A DNA stretch of 64,000 nt from Aquilaria yunnanensis. Lineage: Eukaryota > Streptophyta > Magnoliopsida > Malvales > Thymelaeaceae. The notes beneath the pieces are model-generated. The model was not told where the DNA came from. It did not search any database and was given only the letters and a program-made list of their open reading frames with translations. Below, piece by piece: positions 11,361 through 22,488 of the stretch (its first letter is position 1; each line of letters opens with the position of its first letter). The position numbers and the translations under genes were made by a program. The stretch is from assembly GCA_039654915.1 (NCBI GenBank), contig CM077597.1, forward strand, positions 83,888,001 to 83,952,000. Direction: 5' to 3'.

Positions 11361-12490
11361 AAATTGCAGAATATCTTGTTCAGTGTTGGCTGGCAAAGGG
11401 CCTTGTAGCCTTTTGAAATAAATTTGGCTAGCTTTCCCAATTGCATTTCCAAATTTTGAAGGCTTGCTTCTTGGTTTCTTAATAATGATTCTACAGCCTT
11501 AAACTGATAATCAAAACTTTGGGTGTGCTTGTTTGACAACTCTTGCACATTTTGTCATCTTTCTTATGGTGGTGGTCGTCTAGGTTGAAAACTAGGTAGT
11601 TGTTGTTGTCTTTAATCAGTCTAAAAAAATTTTGGATGGTTCTTCTAACCTAGATTATATGTATTGTTGTATGGGTTATACCTGTTCAGGTTTTCTCATC
11701 CAATTATATGTTTGTCAATGTTGACTAAAGTGGTCTTCTTCACATGAATCACATTGCATTACTAGATCGCATCTCTCAATAATAGGGATACCATCAATTT
11801 TCTTAGATAAAAGTTTCACCTAAATAATTAATGCCAAAACTGCATCATAACTCTCGACTTAGTTTAATTCAGGAAAGCAATTGCCATGGTTAATAATTCA
11901 ATGCATTTCCTTGATAAGTTCCTAAGCTACTTTTGGTGTTTTATTATTCAGAGTACCACCTACTACTACATCAATCATCTGCTCAGAAGGATAATTCAAT
12001 CCATTACAAAATGTTTGAACTTGCAACCAAGTGGCCAATCCATGGTGTTGAGACTTTTTTAATAAATCTTTCAATCTTTCCCAAGTCTCTTATAGTGTCA
12101 CTAAATATAACTGAATAAAAGCAAACTCATTACAGAGCCTTACAATCTTAGCTAGAGGAAAATACTTCATCATAAACCTTTCAACAATGGCATTCTAAGT
12201 GCCAATAGAACCTTTCAAAAGCAAAGTAAACCATCGATTTACTTTTCCTATCAATGAGAACAGAAATAACCTCAGTTAAATACTATATTCATTAGCTTCA
12301 TTAACCTTAAATGTATCATGTCTTCAAGACTATTTTGAACCATCTGAATATTTTTTGGCTTAATTTGAAAATTGCTATCATGGATAACAGGCCTAACAAT
12401 ACTTGATTTCGTCCATTTAAGTGATGGTTTGCCATAATCAGAAATAGTCCGAACTAGATTCCATTCATCCATGATCAACTGATCTCAAAT
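11261..12490 (-). pseudogene. Athila-like Ty3/gypsy gag remnant
   Basis: This is capsid-type gag, read on minus. The N-terminal part (12478..12272) keeps the ISDYGKPSLKW and NFQIKPKNIQMVQN pieces typical of Athila gag, where an arginine/aspartate-rich start is followed by 'NFE(L/I)KP...IQMVQ'. A middle part near 12110-11990 preserves an RDLGK...HGL-like segment out of frame. The C-terminal part (11548..11261) carries SLQNLEMQLGKLAKFIS, which matches the 'NLE.Q.GQLA' segment before the gag zinc knuckle. Stops and frameshifts break it, and no protease, RT or integrase follows. Family naming rests on motif recall, not a search. Confidence 0.65.
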
Positions 12491-12746
12491 TTCCCCTTCT
12501 TGATCAACTTCAGGAGGTAGTGTCTCTGACTCAATACTCTGTATATGGTGAAGTCTCCTTAAAGTTTTTTTAATTTTTTGATCAACATTCTGAACTTCAC
12601 TTTGATTACTCGGAGTCAAGCACTAATTCTCCTATCATAAAATAAAAAGAAATTAACAAACAAAAAGAACATAAAAAATACAAAAAGAAAAAACTAAATG
12701 AAAAAAATTATCAAAATTCAAAATTTAAAGTAGCAATCTTAACTAT

Positions 12747-12769
12747 GTCCCTAACAACAATGCCAAAAA
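12747..12769 (-). other. Athila-type primer-binding region
   Basis: On minus this reads TTTTGGCATTGTTGTTAGGG, a decayed form of the TTTTTGGCGCCGTTGCCGGGGA segment that follows 5' LTRs of many plant Athila/Tat elements. It lies between the LTR end near 12773 and the gag start near 12480, and it fixes the element's orientation as minus. Confidence 0.7.
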
Positions 12770-12772
12770 CTT

Positions 12773-13745
12773 GATGGCTCCCAAACTACACTAACAAAAA
12801 TATTTAATTGCAAACCCTCAATGATGTGGAACCTTTAAGCCATGCCCACCTATCATACTAGTGTAACATATGGTAAGCATCAAGGTCATGTTCCAAATGA
12901 ATAAAGTTGTCTACCCTACTCAACTTTTTTCTATTACTTGTTTGATCAATTAGAGAGGATGTTAATTGACTACTATGAATTAAACTGTTACAGTAAATAA
13001 AAATAATCAAGAAAGCAAATTCAATTTATCAACAATCAATAGATACCATGCTTAGATTTGAATCCTTAATAAATATATTACACTACTGTTATTTTGGTTT
13101 AACAGGCATATGGTCATCTTGGACCATGGAAAACTCCTGAACTAGATTAACTCCTACCTTGAGGTTGCTAACCATTATTCCCAAGTTGACTGATTGGAAT
13201 TTCTCTCTAATCAAAACCCCCTGGAAATGCATTGATAGTTCTTTGAATCTCATTAGTAGGTTTGACCTTGGTCCAGAGGTCTTATGTTGGTCCAGCTCTA
13301 GACTCGCATACAATCCTTTCTACTCATATGGCGATCCAATCAAACATACAAATAGGTTAATTAACATGCTCAAAATCAAACATTGAATTAATAGGCTAGC
13401 TTTTACCAATCCAACAACAACAAAGCACACATGGTTAGATCACAAAAAACTATATTAAATTAAACCAAAATATTCATAAAAACAATATCATCCTAAGGTT
13501 TATCAACTTTAAGCATGAGTTGGAATTTGGCTCATTATCCCAATGAAGTAATAGAACAAGAGCAAAAGAAAACTAAAAATCAAAGACTTCATCTGTAAAT
13601 GTATTTTGATCTAAGAAATCCTTGCTACAGTGTGCATTAGTCAGAGTCGATCATTAGAAATGCCTCTTGCAGACCTCTACTATGAACCTTGAACCTCCTT
13701 TTCTCTTTTTGGCTACTCTCCTTTTCTCTTTTTCCAAACAGTAGA
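12773..13745 (-). mobile_element. Athila-like 5' LTR
   Basis: Read on minus, this block ends in ...GCCATCA immediately before the primer-binding region and repeats as the fragment 10545-11360. The outer edge near 13745 is placed where similarity to the other copy stops, so it is approximate. The element (10545-13745) is a gag-only deletion derivative and cannot move by itself. Confidence 0.55.
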
Positions 13746-13965
13746 AAAATCTAAAGAAAATCCTAATAGCAGTTGAACATGGTCACAAGCATGGTTTTGT
13801 CTCACCTCTAGATGCAAAAATTCATGAAATTGTTAATGAAACGGTTCCAGAAACAAGCGTGATAACAGACATGGTTTGCTCAATCACGGGCATATTTGCT
13901 ACTAAAAAAAATAAGGGAGTATATTTGACTTACCCATAAGATGCTCCCACTTCTTTCTATAACTT
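13746..13965. other. No recognisable feature
   Basis: About 220 bp between the Athila-like element and the next LINE ORF1 copy. No motif, repeat or reading frame was recognised. Confidence 0.5.
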
Positions 13966-14815
13966 TTAGGGGCTCATGAGATTTGATATGGTGAGAAAGA
14001 AGGTACAAAAGAGCAGGAGAAAGATAGTGAGGGGTTTAAACTTCGGCAAATGGTATAGGGGAAAGCTTAGGCCAATGATCTTCATAAGGTGATGGACTGC
14101 ATTACTAAATCCTTCTATTTTACTAATTTTCATAAAGATTGGGAAGGCATGCAACTGTGGAAAGCATTTGAAATATTTGGAATAGTTGTTAATGTATGTG
14201 TTGCTTGGGAAAGGACAATAAAAGGCCATAGATTCGATGTTATTCATTTCAAGGATGTTAAAGATGTTGGATTTTTTTAGAAGGATTTGAGCTTGATATG
14301 GATTAGGAGTTCCAAGATTAGGGTCAATGGATTGCATTTTATGATGATTGATAAAGCTAGGGGAACCGAAGACAGTCTTGTAAAGGCAGCTGAGATAAGG
14401 AGGAGATATAGTAGTAGTCTAAGGGATAGGAGATGCTTCTAGGATGTGATGGTGGGATGAAAAACAAAAGAAGATGGAAAACATAAAGTAAAGAAATAGT
14501 TCGCTGGAGTTGAAATACAGTTAGAATAAGAAGTGCTAGCTTGGCTTTAGAGATATGCTATGGGTGAATCAAAGAATGTGGAGCTATTAAACTCAATCCA
14601 ACATTTGTGTGAATTAGATGTTGTTGCTTCACATAAAATAAAGTATCTTAATGGTCTAGGAATTTTACTAGAGTTCCAATCTAAGGAGATAGTAGTTACA
14701 TTGTTGGTTCAACTTTTGATTTGTTGAGCATCAAGTAGGGCAAAGTGCTGGCTATGGACAGAGATGCATCTGGTAAAAGGTGTTTGCGTGTTGGAAGAAT
14801 GTTGGTGTTAATGTG
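13966..14815 (+). pseudogene. LINE ORF1-like remnant (RRM), first segment
   Basis: Plus-strand LINE ORF1 remnant of the same family as 50625-52060. The frame at 14089-14280 reads FHKDWEGMQLWKAFEIFGIV, then a VAWERTIKG piece and HFKDVKDVGF, the RRM-like pattern of plant LINE ORF1. Later segments (LIWIRSSKIRVNG, about 14290-14335) continue past a stop. It is interrupted at about 14815 by a 1.6-kb insertion and resumes at about 16396, then again at 20829 after a copia insertion. Alignment to the uninterrupted right-arm copy shows these three parts are one element. Confidence 0.7.
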
Positions 14816-16395
14816 TCGTCGTTATTGAAATTGCGAAAAATAATTTTGGCTCACTAGTGACTCAAAATTAATAAATTTATAGTTTAGCAGTGAAAATCAG
14901 ATTTAATCCCAAAGAAAATTTTTTTTATCCAAAAGCATCCTGTAAGAAAATCGAAATAAAAGATTGGAGAGTTTTTTTGAATTGATTGCTAAAATAAATT
15001 AACTATAGAATTAAAATAAAATTAAACAATACTAAAAATGCTTAGTTCATAGTTGATTATCTATTCTAGTTTCACAGTTGATCATTGAAGAAAAATATTT
15101 CTTCAATCCAAGCAAATAAACGGGGCTCTCTTTAAAATTAAAAAGAACCCACAGAATTCAGCAGTTAAATTAATCAGAAAAAAGCTTTAGATTATATTTT
15201 TATTCTCGAGTACTAGATATTGAAAAGAAATTTTTAATAAAATCAAAATTTAAGAACAATGGACCAAAAAGTTTATTTCAGAAAATAATTTAAAAGCTTG
15301 AACAATTTAACCTATCTTACTTCTTCTACATAAACTAACCAAAAATAAAAATAATCTCCAGTTAAATTCACTTGCTTCCAATCAAATCCCTCACCCAAGC
15401 AATTTGAAAGAAAACTAACTAAACTTGCAATCGTACAATGAATTTCGCAAGTGAGAACAGGTAAATCAATCACAATAAATCTGAACGACAAAGAAGTAAA
15501 TACTTGAATTTAAAGAAAAATTCAACAAGCAAAATTAATCCTCACAACTAGTTTTGGCGATGGAAATCATCCCTAGGACCGAATCAGAAAAGTATTTTGC
15601 CATCTTTGGAATGAAAAACCATTGAAAAGATGAAATCCCAAAAGACCAGACCTGCTCTCCTTCTCATTTCTTTCAGCCCTGGCTTTTTAAAGTTCTATCC
15701 TCCCAAGAGAAGTTCAAGCTTAAAAGGATATCTCTTTAATTTGGCAAATTCTCTTTGCATTTCAAGTTGGGCCGCATTCAATTATCCTTTAGTAGCCGAA
15801 CATGGTGGGTGTCCTTAGTGGGGCTGACTCTTCTCTTCAACTTCATTCGGACATTTTATCGAACGCCTTTTGCGCTCCAAGTTCCTGGGGAGCCAGCTGC
15901 CTTATTTGTGCGTTGCTTTCCACTTGAACATGTAAAACCAACTCCTAACATAATTTAGGATGCTAAAGACTCAGTTGTTGCTCTTTTATTGTCACGACTA
16001 AATGCACAAGAGACGAAAGCCGGTAGTCCATAAAGAGCACCAATTCGGACAGCAAGCAAACTGGAGCAATTAAATTACTAAAAGCCTTCAATTGATGCTT
16101 TAATCTTGATTGGAAGTAGCGAATTGAACAAACCAAAAAAAAAAAAATGAAATGACAAGCTGTAATGGAAGTGCTCCAAGCACGTGAAAAATGGCTGGTG
16201 CTAGAATAGCAAAGTTAGACTTTGCTTCTCCTTTGGTCCAAACGTACCGTTTGTTTACTTCCGTTAAAATTTAACAAATCCAAATGGTTGTATCCTTACT
16301 CCCTTCAAAACACAAAATACCATTATTAATTCCCATAAAGTTAATAAATCAAAACAAAACCCAAGAAAATTATTGCATATGTGTAAATTATGGAT
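14816..16395. mobile_element. 1.6-kb insertion of unknown class in the LINE copy
   Basis: The uninterrupted copy near 51470 reads 'gttaacgcgtgagatgg'. Here 'gttaatgtg' at 14815 is separated from 'cgtgtgagatgg' at about 16400 by about 1.58 kb, so this block is an insertion. The flanks 'aatgtg' and 'aacgtg' may be a target duplication with one change. The block is AT-rich and has no recognised protein; the frames at 15630-15958 have no known motif. Size and single-copy ends would suit a solo LTR, but TG/CA ends are not clear. Confidence 0.55.
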
Positions 16396-16499
16396 TAATC
16401 AACGTGTGAGATGGATTTCATTTCTATTATAGTCCAGTTAAAAGTTAATGATAAAATTGTTAATGTTAGAGTTTTTTAAAAAGCGTACTTTAAAAGGTG
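16396..16499 (+). pseudogene. LINE ORF1-like remnant, second segment
   Basis: 'cgtgtgagatggatttcat...gttaatgttagag' matches the right-arm LINE ORF1 near 51476-51560. The copia element interrupts it at 16500; AGGTG at 16495-16499 is the target duplication. Confidence 0.75.
16495..16499. repeat. Copia target-site duplication AGGTG, left copy
   Basis: AGGTG directly precedes the TG of the left LTR (16500) and recurs at 20829-20833. The undisturbed LINE copy has similar sequence (AGTGATTTGG) at this point. Confidence 0.88.
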
Positions 16500-16962
16500 T
16501 GTTCATTTTTTGGAATTGGTTTAGTTGGTTTTTGGGATAGTAAGAATAGTTGGAAAATAATTTGGAATAGTTGAAGAACGAAACTACGATTTAAAAATAA
16601 GGAAAGGACTTAATTGAAAGGATTTTGTTTATTGATGGTGGAAAGGAGGAGTACAAGGTTTTCTAGGCCACCATAGGGGTTTGCTCCCCCAAGCCCTATT
16701 TATGCTAGTTTCTGCCGACTCTCCAAGTCGGCTCGGCTAAACCACTCCTAGCCACAACTTTATAGAAGCTTCTACATTCTAGCCCACATCTTTGACTATT
16801 TTCACTTTTTCTAGATTTCTTTTACAAAATATCTCTTAATTTAATTATTATCTTTTCCCTATATTTTATCTAGGATACATCTAGATATTCTTAAGCATCA
16901 AGTAATTTCAGAATTTTCTTGCTTTTTCATTTTTTTTATAAATTTGCATCAATATTTTAATA
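16500..16962 (-). mobile_element. Ty1/copia 3' LTR
   Basis: Begins TGTTCATTTTTTGGAATTGG and ends GCATCAATATTTTAATA on plus; it is repeated at 20414-20828. On minus the LTR would start TATTAAAATATTGATGC, a one-base decay of the usual TG start. It carries a segment (about 16635-16705) that is missing from the other LTR. Confidence 0.88.
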
Positions 16963-16972
16963 CTCTTCTTTT
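16963..16972 (-). other. Copia polypurine tract
   Basis: On minus, AAAAGAAGAG lies directly upstream of the 3' LTR, where plus-strand DNA synthesis is primed. It confirms the minus orientation. Confidence 0.75.
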
Positions 16973-17001
16973 ATGCAAATTTGTTGAACTCTGAGCCTGG
17001 T

Positions 17002-18260
17002 TCATAAATGCTCGTACTTTGTTCTTGGAAGTGCCTTGGTGAAGATGTCTGCAACTTGATCCTCCTTTGTGCAGTGTTCCAGCTTGATCTCATTATTTGC
17101 TAATGCCTCCCTGATAGAGTGATATTTTATTGCAGTGTGTTTTGTGCGATTGTGATAGACCGGATTATTTGTCATGCTTATGGTTGACTTGTTGTTACAT
17201 AAAATCTTCGTTGGCTCTTTTTGTGGATACTTATGTATGCTAGAATCCATCATAGCTGTATAGCTTGATTTGAAGTTCCTCGAGCTGCTACATATTCTGC
17301 TTCTGCAAATGATTGTGCCACAGATTCTTGCTTCTTTGACAACCATCAGAAGAATCCTGATCCGAGTGTAAATCTATATCTATATGTGCATTTTAGGTCA
17401 TCTACTGATCCTCCCCAATCACTGTCTGTATACCTGAGCAGTCTTGAGTCGGTAGTGGACTTGAACGAGATTCTAAAATCCTTACTTCATTGGAGACACC
17501 TGAGTATTCTCTTGCCAGCTCCATAATGGATCTCACTTGGCTCTTGCATGAACCTTGATAGTAGGCTTGTTGCGTACATTATGTCTAGTCTCGTAGCTGT
17601 TAGATATAGTAGGCTTCCAATCAAACTTCTGTAATGAGAGGCATTTGTTTTTCCAAAGTTGTCTTCTTTCTGTAGTTTTTGATTTACAGCTAGAGGAGTA
17701 ATGGCAGACTTCCAATGTTCCAACTTGAACTTCTTTAGGAGGTTTTCTGTGTATTTCTTTTGTGATATGAATATTCCTTCTTCTTTTTGACTTACCTTGA
17801 TCCCAGGAAAGTAATGCATTAGACCCAAGTCGCTCATTTCAAACATCTTCATTACGTCTTCTTTGAACTCTTGAATAATTCTCTCGTTGTTCCCTGTGTA
17901 AATTAAATCATTTACCTATAAAGAAACAATGATAGTGTTTTTACCTTGAGTCTTTATATAGAGCATTGGTTCACTCAAGCTTCTCCTAAATCCTTAATTG
18001 GTGAAGTATCTATCAATACAGCTGTACCAAGCTTGTGGTGCTTACTTTAACCTGTATAGGGCCTTCTTATCAATCTTCTGTTCATCCCAATTCTAGGATG
18101 CTTCTTCATCGAACTCCACATTGCGGCTTATTGTCAACTTTTTTATCTCTAGATTATAAATTCTGTATCCTGTTGATTGTGTGCTATAGCCCATAAAAAT
18201 TCCTCTTTCACTTTTGATGTCAAGCTTACCTCTTTCTTCTTGCAGAGCATGGATGTAGCA
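17002..18260 (-). pseudogene. Copia RT C-terminal half and RNase H remnant
   Basis: Copia reverse transcriptase/RNase H read on minus. The first part (about 18250-18080) is the integrase tail with LRVFGSICYIH and RGIFMGYSTQSTGYR. The sequence then jumps straight to KALYRLK, so the N-terminal RT fingers are deleted. The YVDD site near 17910 is decayed to a stop-V-N-D. DLGLMHYFPGIKV, ITPLAVNQKL, SLIGSLLYL and the TRLDIMYATSLLSRFM segment follow at 17852..17487. RNase H at 17346..17002 keeps ILCNNKSTISMTNNPVYHNR and ADIFTKALPR. Stops, a frameshift and the deletion make it non-functional. Confidence 0.85.
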
Positions 18261-19567
18261 TATGCTGCCGAAGACTCTGAGATGTTTAGCTAAAGGCTTT
18301 CATCCACTCCATTCTTCAATTGGTGTCTTGCCATCTACGGCCCTGGTTGGACACCTGTTGAGTATATAAGTAGCAGTGTAGACAGCTTCTACCCAAAATG
18401 TTTTTGGCGAGCCTTTTTCTACTAGCATTGACCTCGCCATCTCCATCACAGTTCTATTATTTCTTTTAGATACACCATTTTGTTCTCGTGCATAACTGAC
18501 GGTAAGTTGTCAATCAACTCCTTCCTCTTTGCAAAACTTGTCAAATTCTCTTGATGTGTCTCTTTTCCTCTATCACTTCTCAAGATCTTGATGTGATGAC
18601 CATTTTGTTTCTTCACAAGATTATTGAATTTCTTGAATATTCCAAATATTTTGACCTTTCTTTCATGAAATAAACCCAAGTAATTCTATTGAAATCATCA
18701 ATGAAGAGAATAAAGTACCTATTTTTGTTTGGAGTGATTGTCCTCATCAGCCCACATAGGTCTCTATGAATTAGCTCTAATGGCTTTTTGGCTCTCCAAG
18801 AAACTTCAGATCGAAATGGTTGTCTGTGTTGTTTCCTGAGCAGACAACCTTCACATTTTTCTCTTATAACTTCTATTTTCAGTAGGTCCTTGATTGTGTT
18901 TTTTTTTAAGGGTCTTCAACCCCTTGAAAGTTAAAATGACCGAACCTTTTATGCCATAGCCAAGAATCATTCTTTTGTGCTGTCATGGCAGTTTGAGTTA
19001 TGCTCCTCCATTGAATAGGAAAGTTTCTTCTCTTCATCTTGATCTTGGCAATGATTAGATTTTTGTCCTCCTTATCATAGATGGTGTAGTAGTCTCCTTC
19101 AAAGTAGAGTGTATATCCATACTCCATCATCTGGCCAACACTTAGTATATTTTCTGCCAAATCTAGAACCCATAGAGCATTAGGTATGTAGTGCGTACCT
19201 TTCTTTGTTTGGACAGCTACAGTGCCTTTTCCCATGATCTTGACTGATTTTTTGTCGGCTAGTTATACCCTTAAATTGTAGGTGGTATCTAGTTTAGAGA
19301 ACACCTCTTGATTTGGTGTCATGTGATTGCTACAAGCACTGTCGATTAGCCACAGAATTTTGCTTTGTTCAACGGCAGCTTGGCAGACATAGAAGATGTT
19401 TTCTTCATCTTCTTGCTCCTTGGAATGACTAGCTTGATGATTTTTACTTCCATTGGAGGGACAGTTTGTCTCCACATGCCTGAACCTTTTGCAATTGCGG
19501 CATTTTGGTTGTCCTCGAAACCAACAATCTTTCTCCAAGTGGATTGCTTTTTTTGCAAAGTCCACAT
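18261..19567 (-). pseudogene. Copia zinc knuckle, protease and integrase remnant
   Basis: At 19565..19263 a CCHC knuckle, CRNCKRFRHVETNC, is followed by the protease active-site region LWLIDSACSNHMT; the usual DSG is altered to DSA. The GAG-pre-integrase segment SWLWHKRFGHFNFQG is at about 18965-18930, and the integrase core keeps IKILRSDRGKE near 18580. The frames are split by stops and shifts at about 18900 and 18440, and the C-terminal integrase piece with NQGRRWQDT-like sequence is out of frame. It lies in normal copia order between gag and RT. Confidence 0.82.
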
Positions 19568-19639
19568 GGAGGATTTGTTGATTTCCTTAAATTTTCTCTT
19601 TCATAAGAATTTTTGCTTCATATTTTCTTCTTATTTTTG

Positions 19640-20307
19640 AATTTATGAGACCGATTCTTGAACTAAAAGGCACTATCAGATGGATCTTCATGATGCCTGT
19701 TCAGCCTTTCTCTTGCTTCAAGTGAGTCTATGAGTTCAGACACAAATAATGTTGATAAATCTTTTGTTTCTTCTATCATAAAGCTTATTGATTCAAATTT
19801 CTCTGGGGTAGAATTTCATATTTTCTCAACAATTTTTTGGCCTGGGATTTTCTCTTCATAAGCTTTCATTTGATTAACTATTTCAGTTAATCTAGAATAA
19901 CATTCATTTATTGTCTCAGAATCCCTCATTTTTATATTTTTGAATTCTTGTCTTAAACTTTGTAGTCGTACAGCATGTACCTTGAAAGATCCTTGAAGCT
20001 TATCTTGCAAGATATCCCACGCTTGCTTTGCACTAGTTGCCTTGATGATTCTTGGAAAAATTGTGTCTGCCACCACCTACTGTATGGTGAACAATGTTTG
20101 TGCGTCCTTTGCCTCATCATCCTCTAACTTTGCAATTTGTGTCTCGTTTAATGTGGAAGTATCCTCAGGAATATTAATTCCTTTTTTAACAATATTCCAC
20201 AATTTTTGAGACACAAAATAGGTGTTCATTTTGATACTCCAATAATCATAGTTTTCACTAAAAAAAACCGGTAGAGGGATGACTTGGTTATGTTTGGAGG
20301 CAGCCAT
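19640..20307 (-). pseudogene. Copia gag remnant
   Basis: Starts MAASKHNQVIPLPVFFSENY with the YDYWSIKMNTYFVSQKLW segment typical of copia gag (UBN2-like). A stop at about 20077 is followed in the same frame by AKQAWDILQDKLQGS, VRLQSLRQEFKNIKM, and MIEETKDLSTLFVSELIDSL near 19780-19730. The ATG at 20307 lies about 105 bases inside the 5' LTR and primer site, the usual place for the polyprotein start. Two in-frame stops break it. Confidence 0.85.
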
Positions 20308-20399
20308 CAGTGATGTATATGTATATATATTTTGTTTTTGCTTATGGAGCTTATATGGGAAGCTTTGGTTGACCTACACCCAAGTAAATGACCAGATGA

Positions 20400-20412
20400 G
20401 GCTATGGTACAA
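20400..20412 (-). other. Copia primer-binding site, degenerate tRNA-iMet type
   Basis: On minus TTGTACCATAGCC matches TGGTATCAGAGCC at 10 of 13 positions and starts one base inside the 5' LTR edge. Confidence 0.65.
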
Positions 20413-20413
20413 C

Positions 20414-20828
20414 TATTGATTTTTTGGAATTGGTTTAGTTGGTATTTGGAATAGTTGGAATAGTTGAGAAATAATTTGGAATAGTCAAAGAACGAAACTT
20501 GTGATTTAAAAATAGGGAAAGGACTTAATTGAAAGGATTTTGTTTATTGATGCTAGTTTCTGCCGACTCTCCAAATCGGCTCTAGCTTTTTTTATTTTCT
20601 TTTTGGGCTAAACCACTCTTAGACACAGGTTTATAGAAGTTTCTACATTCTAGCGCACATCTTTGACTATTTTCACTTTTTCTAGATTTCTCTTACAAAA
20701 TATCTCTTAATTTAATTATTATCTTTTCTCTAGATTTTATCTAGGATACATCTAGATTTTCTTAAGCACCAAGTAATTCCAGAATTTTCTTGATTTTTCT
20801 TTTTTAAATTTGCATCAATATTTTAATA
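20414..20828 (-). mobile_element. Ty1/copia 5' LTR
   Basis: Repeat of 16500-16962, starting TATTGATTTTTTGGAATTGG and ending GCATCAATATTTTAATA on plus. It lacks about 70 bp present in the other LTR and has a small T-rich insertion near 20587-20607, so the LTRs have diverged since insertion. Confidence 0.88.
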
Positions 20829-20905
20829 AGGTGATTCAGCATAATAAAAATCATGGCATTTGTTCATCTGAATGAGAAGCTGATGGAGCATATTCGGAAA
20901 AATAA
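20829..20905 (+). pseudogene. LINE ORF1-like remnant, third segment
   Basis: AGGTG (20829-20833) is the right copia target duplication. 'aataaaaatcatggcatttg' and the following bases match right-arm LINE ORF1 near 51585-51625, so the LINE continues after the copia insertion and is then truncated. Confidence 0.75.
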
Positions 20906-21780
20906 ACAGTTTTCTCCATCGATTCCTTAACCAGACCAAGAGCAAGCAACCCAAAAATAACGAAAATAACGGGAAAAACAAAACCTTTTAAGGTAGTACA
21001 AAAAGTTTTCTCTATTGATTCCTTAACTCATCCTTGGATCTTCACTAGAAATTATATGCCATGGTCCTTTTCCTTGTTCGAATGGTTCCCAAATCCGATA
21101 CAGGGGTTCTAAATTGGACCTAGCGTTTTCTTTTCTAAATTGTTTTGGATTTGTGTATGACTTTTCATCTACCGTATTTTTGGCCAGCTCCTAACCAGTT
21201 TTCATCTGCCATATTCTGTTAAGAATGTACAAAAAACTGGTAAACATGGTGAACACTCGAGGGTTGTAACCTCGTATGCCATTCAAGAATAAAATTTTTT
21301 TTTTCATTTTTTAAGCATCATCAAATTACTGGTTTCCAAGTCATTTTCTGGAACCCTTTTTCTTTATTTTCAAATGGTGACTTGCATGATCTCAATTTAG
21401 TTGTCAGATCTTAACTTGTCTGCTCTCAACAATTTATTAGTACAAGCAAGATCTGATAGTTGTGTTCAACTTGGTTTCTTTATGATTCAAAAATCAATTG
21501 CTACTGTGATTTTGTTGAAAAATAGATTGCTTCCACCCATTTAACTTTTATGTTCCTAGCTTTCTCGCACGCAGACTTTATTTTTCCTTTTATGGAAAAA
21601 AAAATATTTTGCCCGCAAGTTAATTTCTTGGTAGAAGTTATGTTCTTGGAAGATGCCTCATAACTTTGAGTTCTTGATATATTTTATTTCATTAATTCAA
21701 AGCATACAATAGGACACAACAAAACAACATACAGACATTAAGACATAGATAATTCATGAAATTAACAGACAAATAAGAGG
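20906..21780. other. Non-coding flank of the gene-bearing unit
   Basis: No gene was recognised. From about 21000 onward this is the edge of a low-copy unit (about 21000-25740) whose other copies are inverted in the left arm (about 37250-32500) and direct in the right arm (about 53470-58200). Shared landmarks include 'ttaacttgtctgctctcaac' near 21410. Confidence 0.6.
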
Positions 21781-21783
21781 CAA

Positions 21784-21789
21784 TTTATT
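21784..21789 (-). promoter_or_regulatory. Poly(A) signal AATAAA of the intact gene
   Basis: AATAAA on minus lies 71 bases after the stop codon of the gene ending at 21860, a normal plant 3'-UTR distance. Confidence 0.6.
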
Positions 21790-21859
21790 CATTAGTACAA
21801 GTACTAGAAATTGTTAGAGTGCCTTATAGGTGCTCCTGCATTGCCCATGCATTTGTTGC

Positions 21860-22488
21860 TTAGTTCAGGCCTGCTACCGCTTGGAACTGGATGGTAACAG
21901 AAGGAAGTGCAGCGACAAAGTTCCATTCGATACTTGATGTAACTCCACCAACGTTATCCTTAGCTGCAGAAGTCGCAATCTCCAGGTTTGCCTTAACAGT
22001 GTCCCAGTCAATAACTTGAGTAGCAAGATAGATCTTTGTGTAAGCCAGCTGCATGCATGTATAGAGTTTAATTTTGTGGACATGCTATACAAATTTAAAA
22101 CAGAACCAATTCTCCCATTAAATAACGATAGTGCAAGCCGTTTTTGGCCTTGGATACACATACCTAACTTGGAACGTTTAGGCCTCCCTATCCTAAATAT
22201 GGTTGAGCTACATACCTTCCCAGGGCCAGTTGCAGAATTTTTCCAAGCGACTACAATTTTCAAGGGAGCTTTTGCCGGGGAGGAGTCATGGGCTATATAC
22301 ACCAAAGCACCAGATGAAGTGTTTATTGTATCTGGTAATTGCTCAAAAGTTTCTGTCTTATCGTTAAGAATTGACTGCGGGTATGGCTTAGTAGGGTTCT
22401 CCTTGCCATTCCATTCCTTCTGGTCCATCAAACCAGTGGCATAGCTGAGGTAGTTTGAAATGGCGCCCTGGGTTTTGCCACTAGCCAT
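21860..22488 (-). CDS. Intact two-exon gene, 153 aa, possibly 23-kDa jasmonate-induced-protein-like
   Basis: Coding exons are 22488..22216 (91 codons) and 22048..21860 (62 codons plus TAA), joined in phase 0 across a 167-bp intron with GTATGT donor and TGCATGCAG acceptor. The ATG at 22488 has a good context (ACAATGG) right after a 5'-UTR intron acceptor. The product is small, has no signal peptide or membrane segment, and has no stop or frameshift. It keeps beta-strand-like pieces ALVYIAHDSS, KIVVAWKNS, YTKIYLATQVIDWDTVK and VTIQFQAVA. The pattern of alternating hydrophobic strands and the 'W..VK..L' segment recall plant 23-kDa jasmonate-induced proteins, but I could not align it. Exon-2 fragments recur in both palindrome arms with frameshifts, so this is the only intact copy in view. 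Confidence 0.65.

Noticed and set aside
22016..22444. 142-aa plus-strand frame over the intact gene
   Set aside because: Antisense shadow of a gene with good splice sites and a better start on minus.
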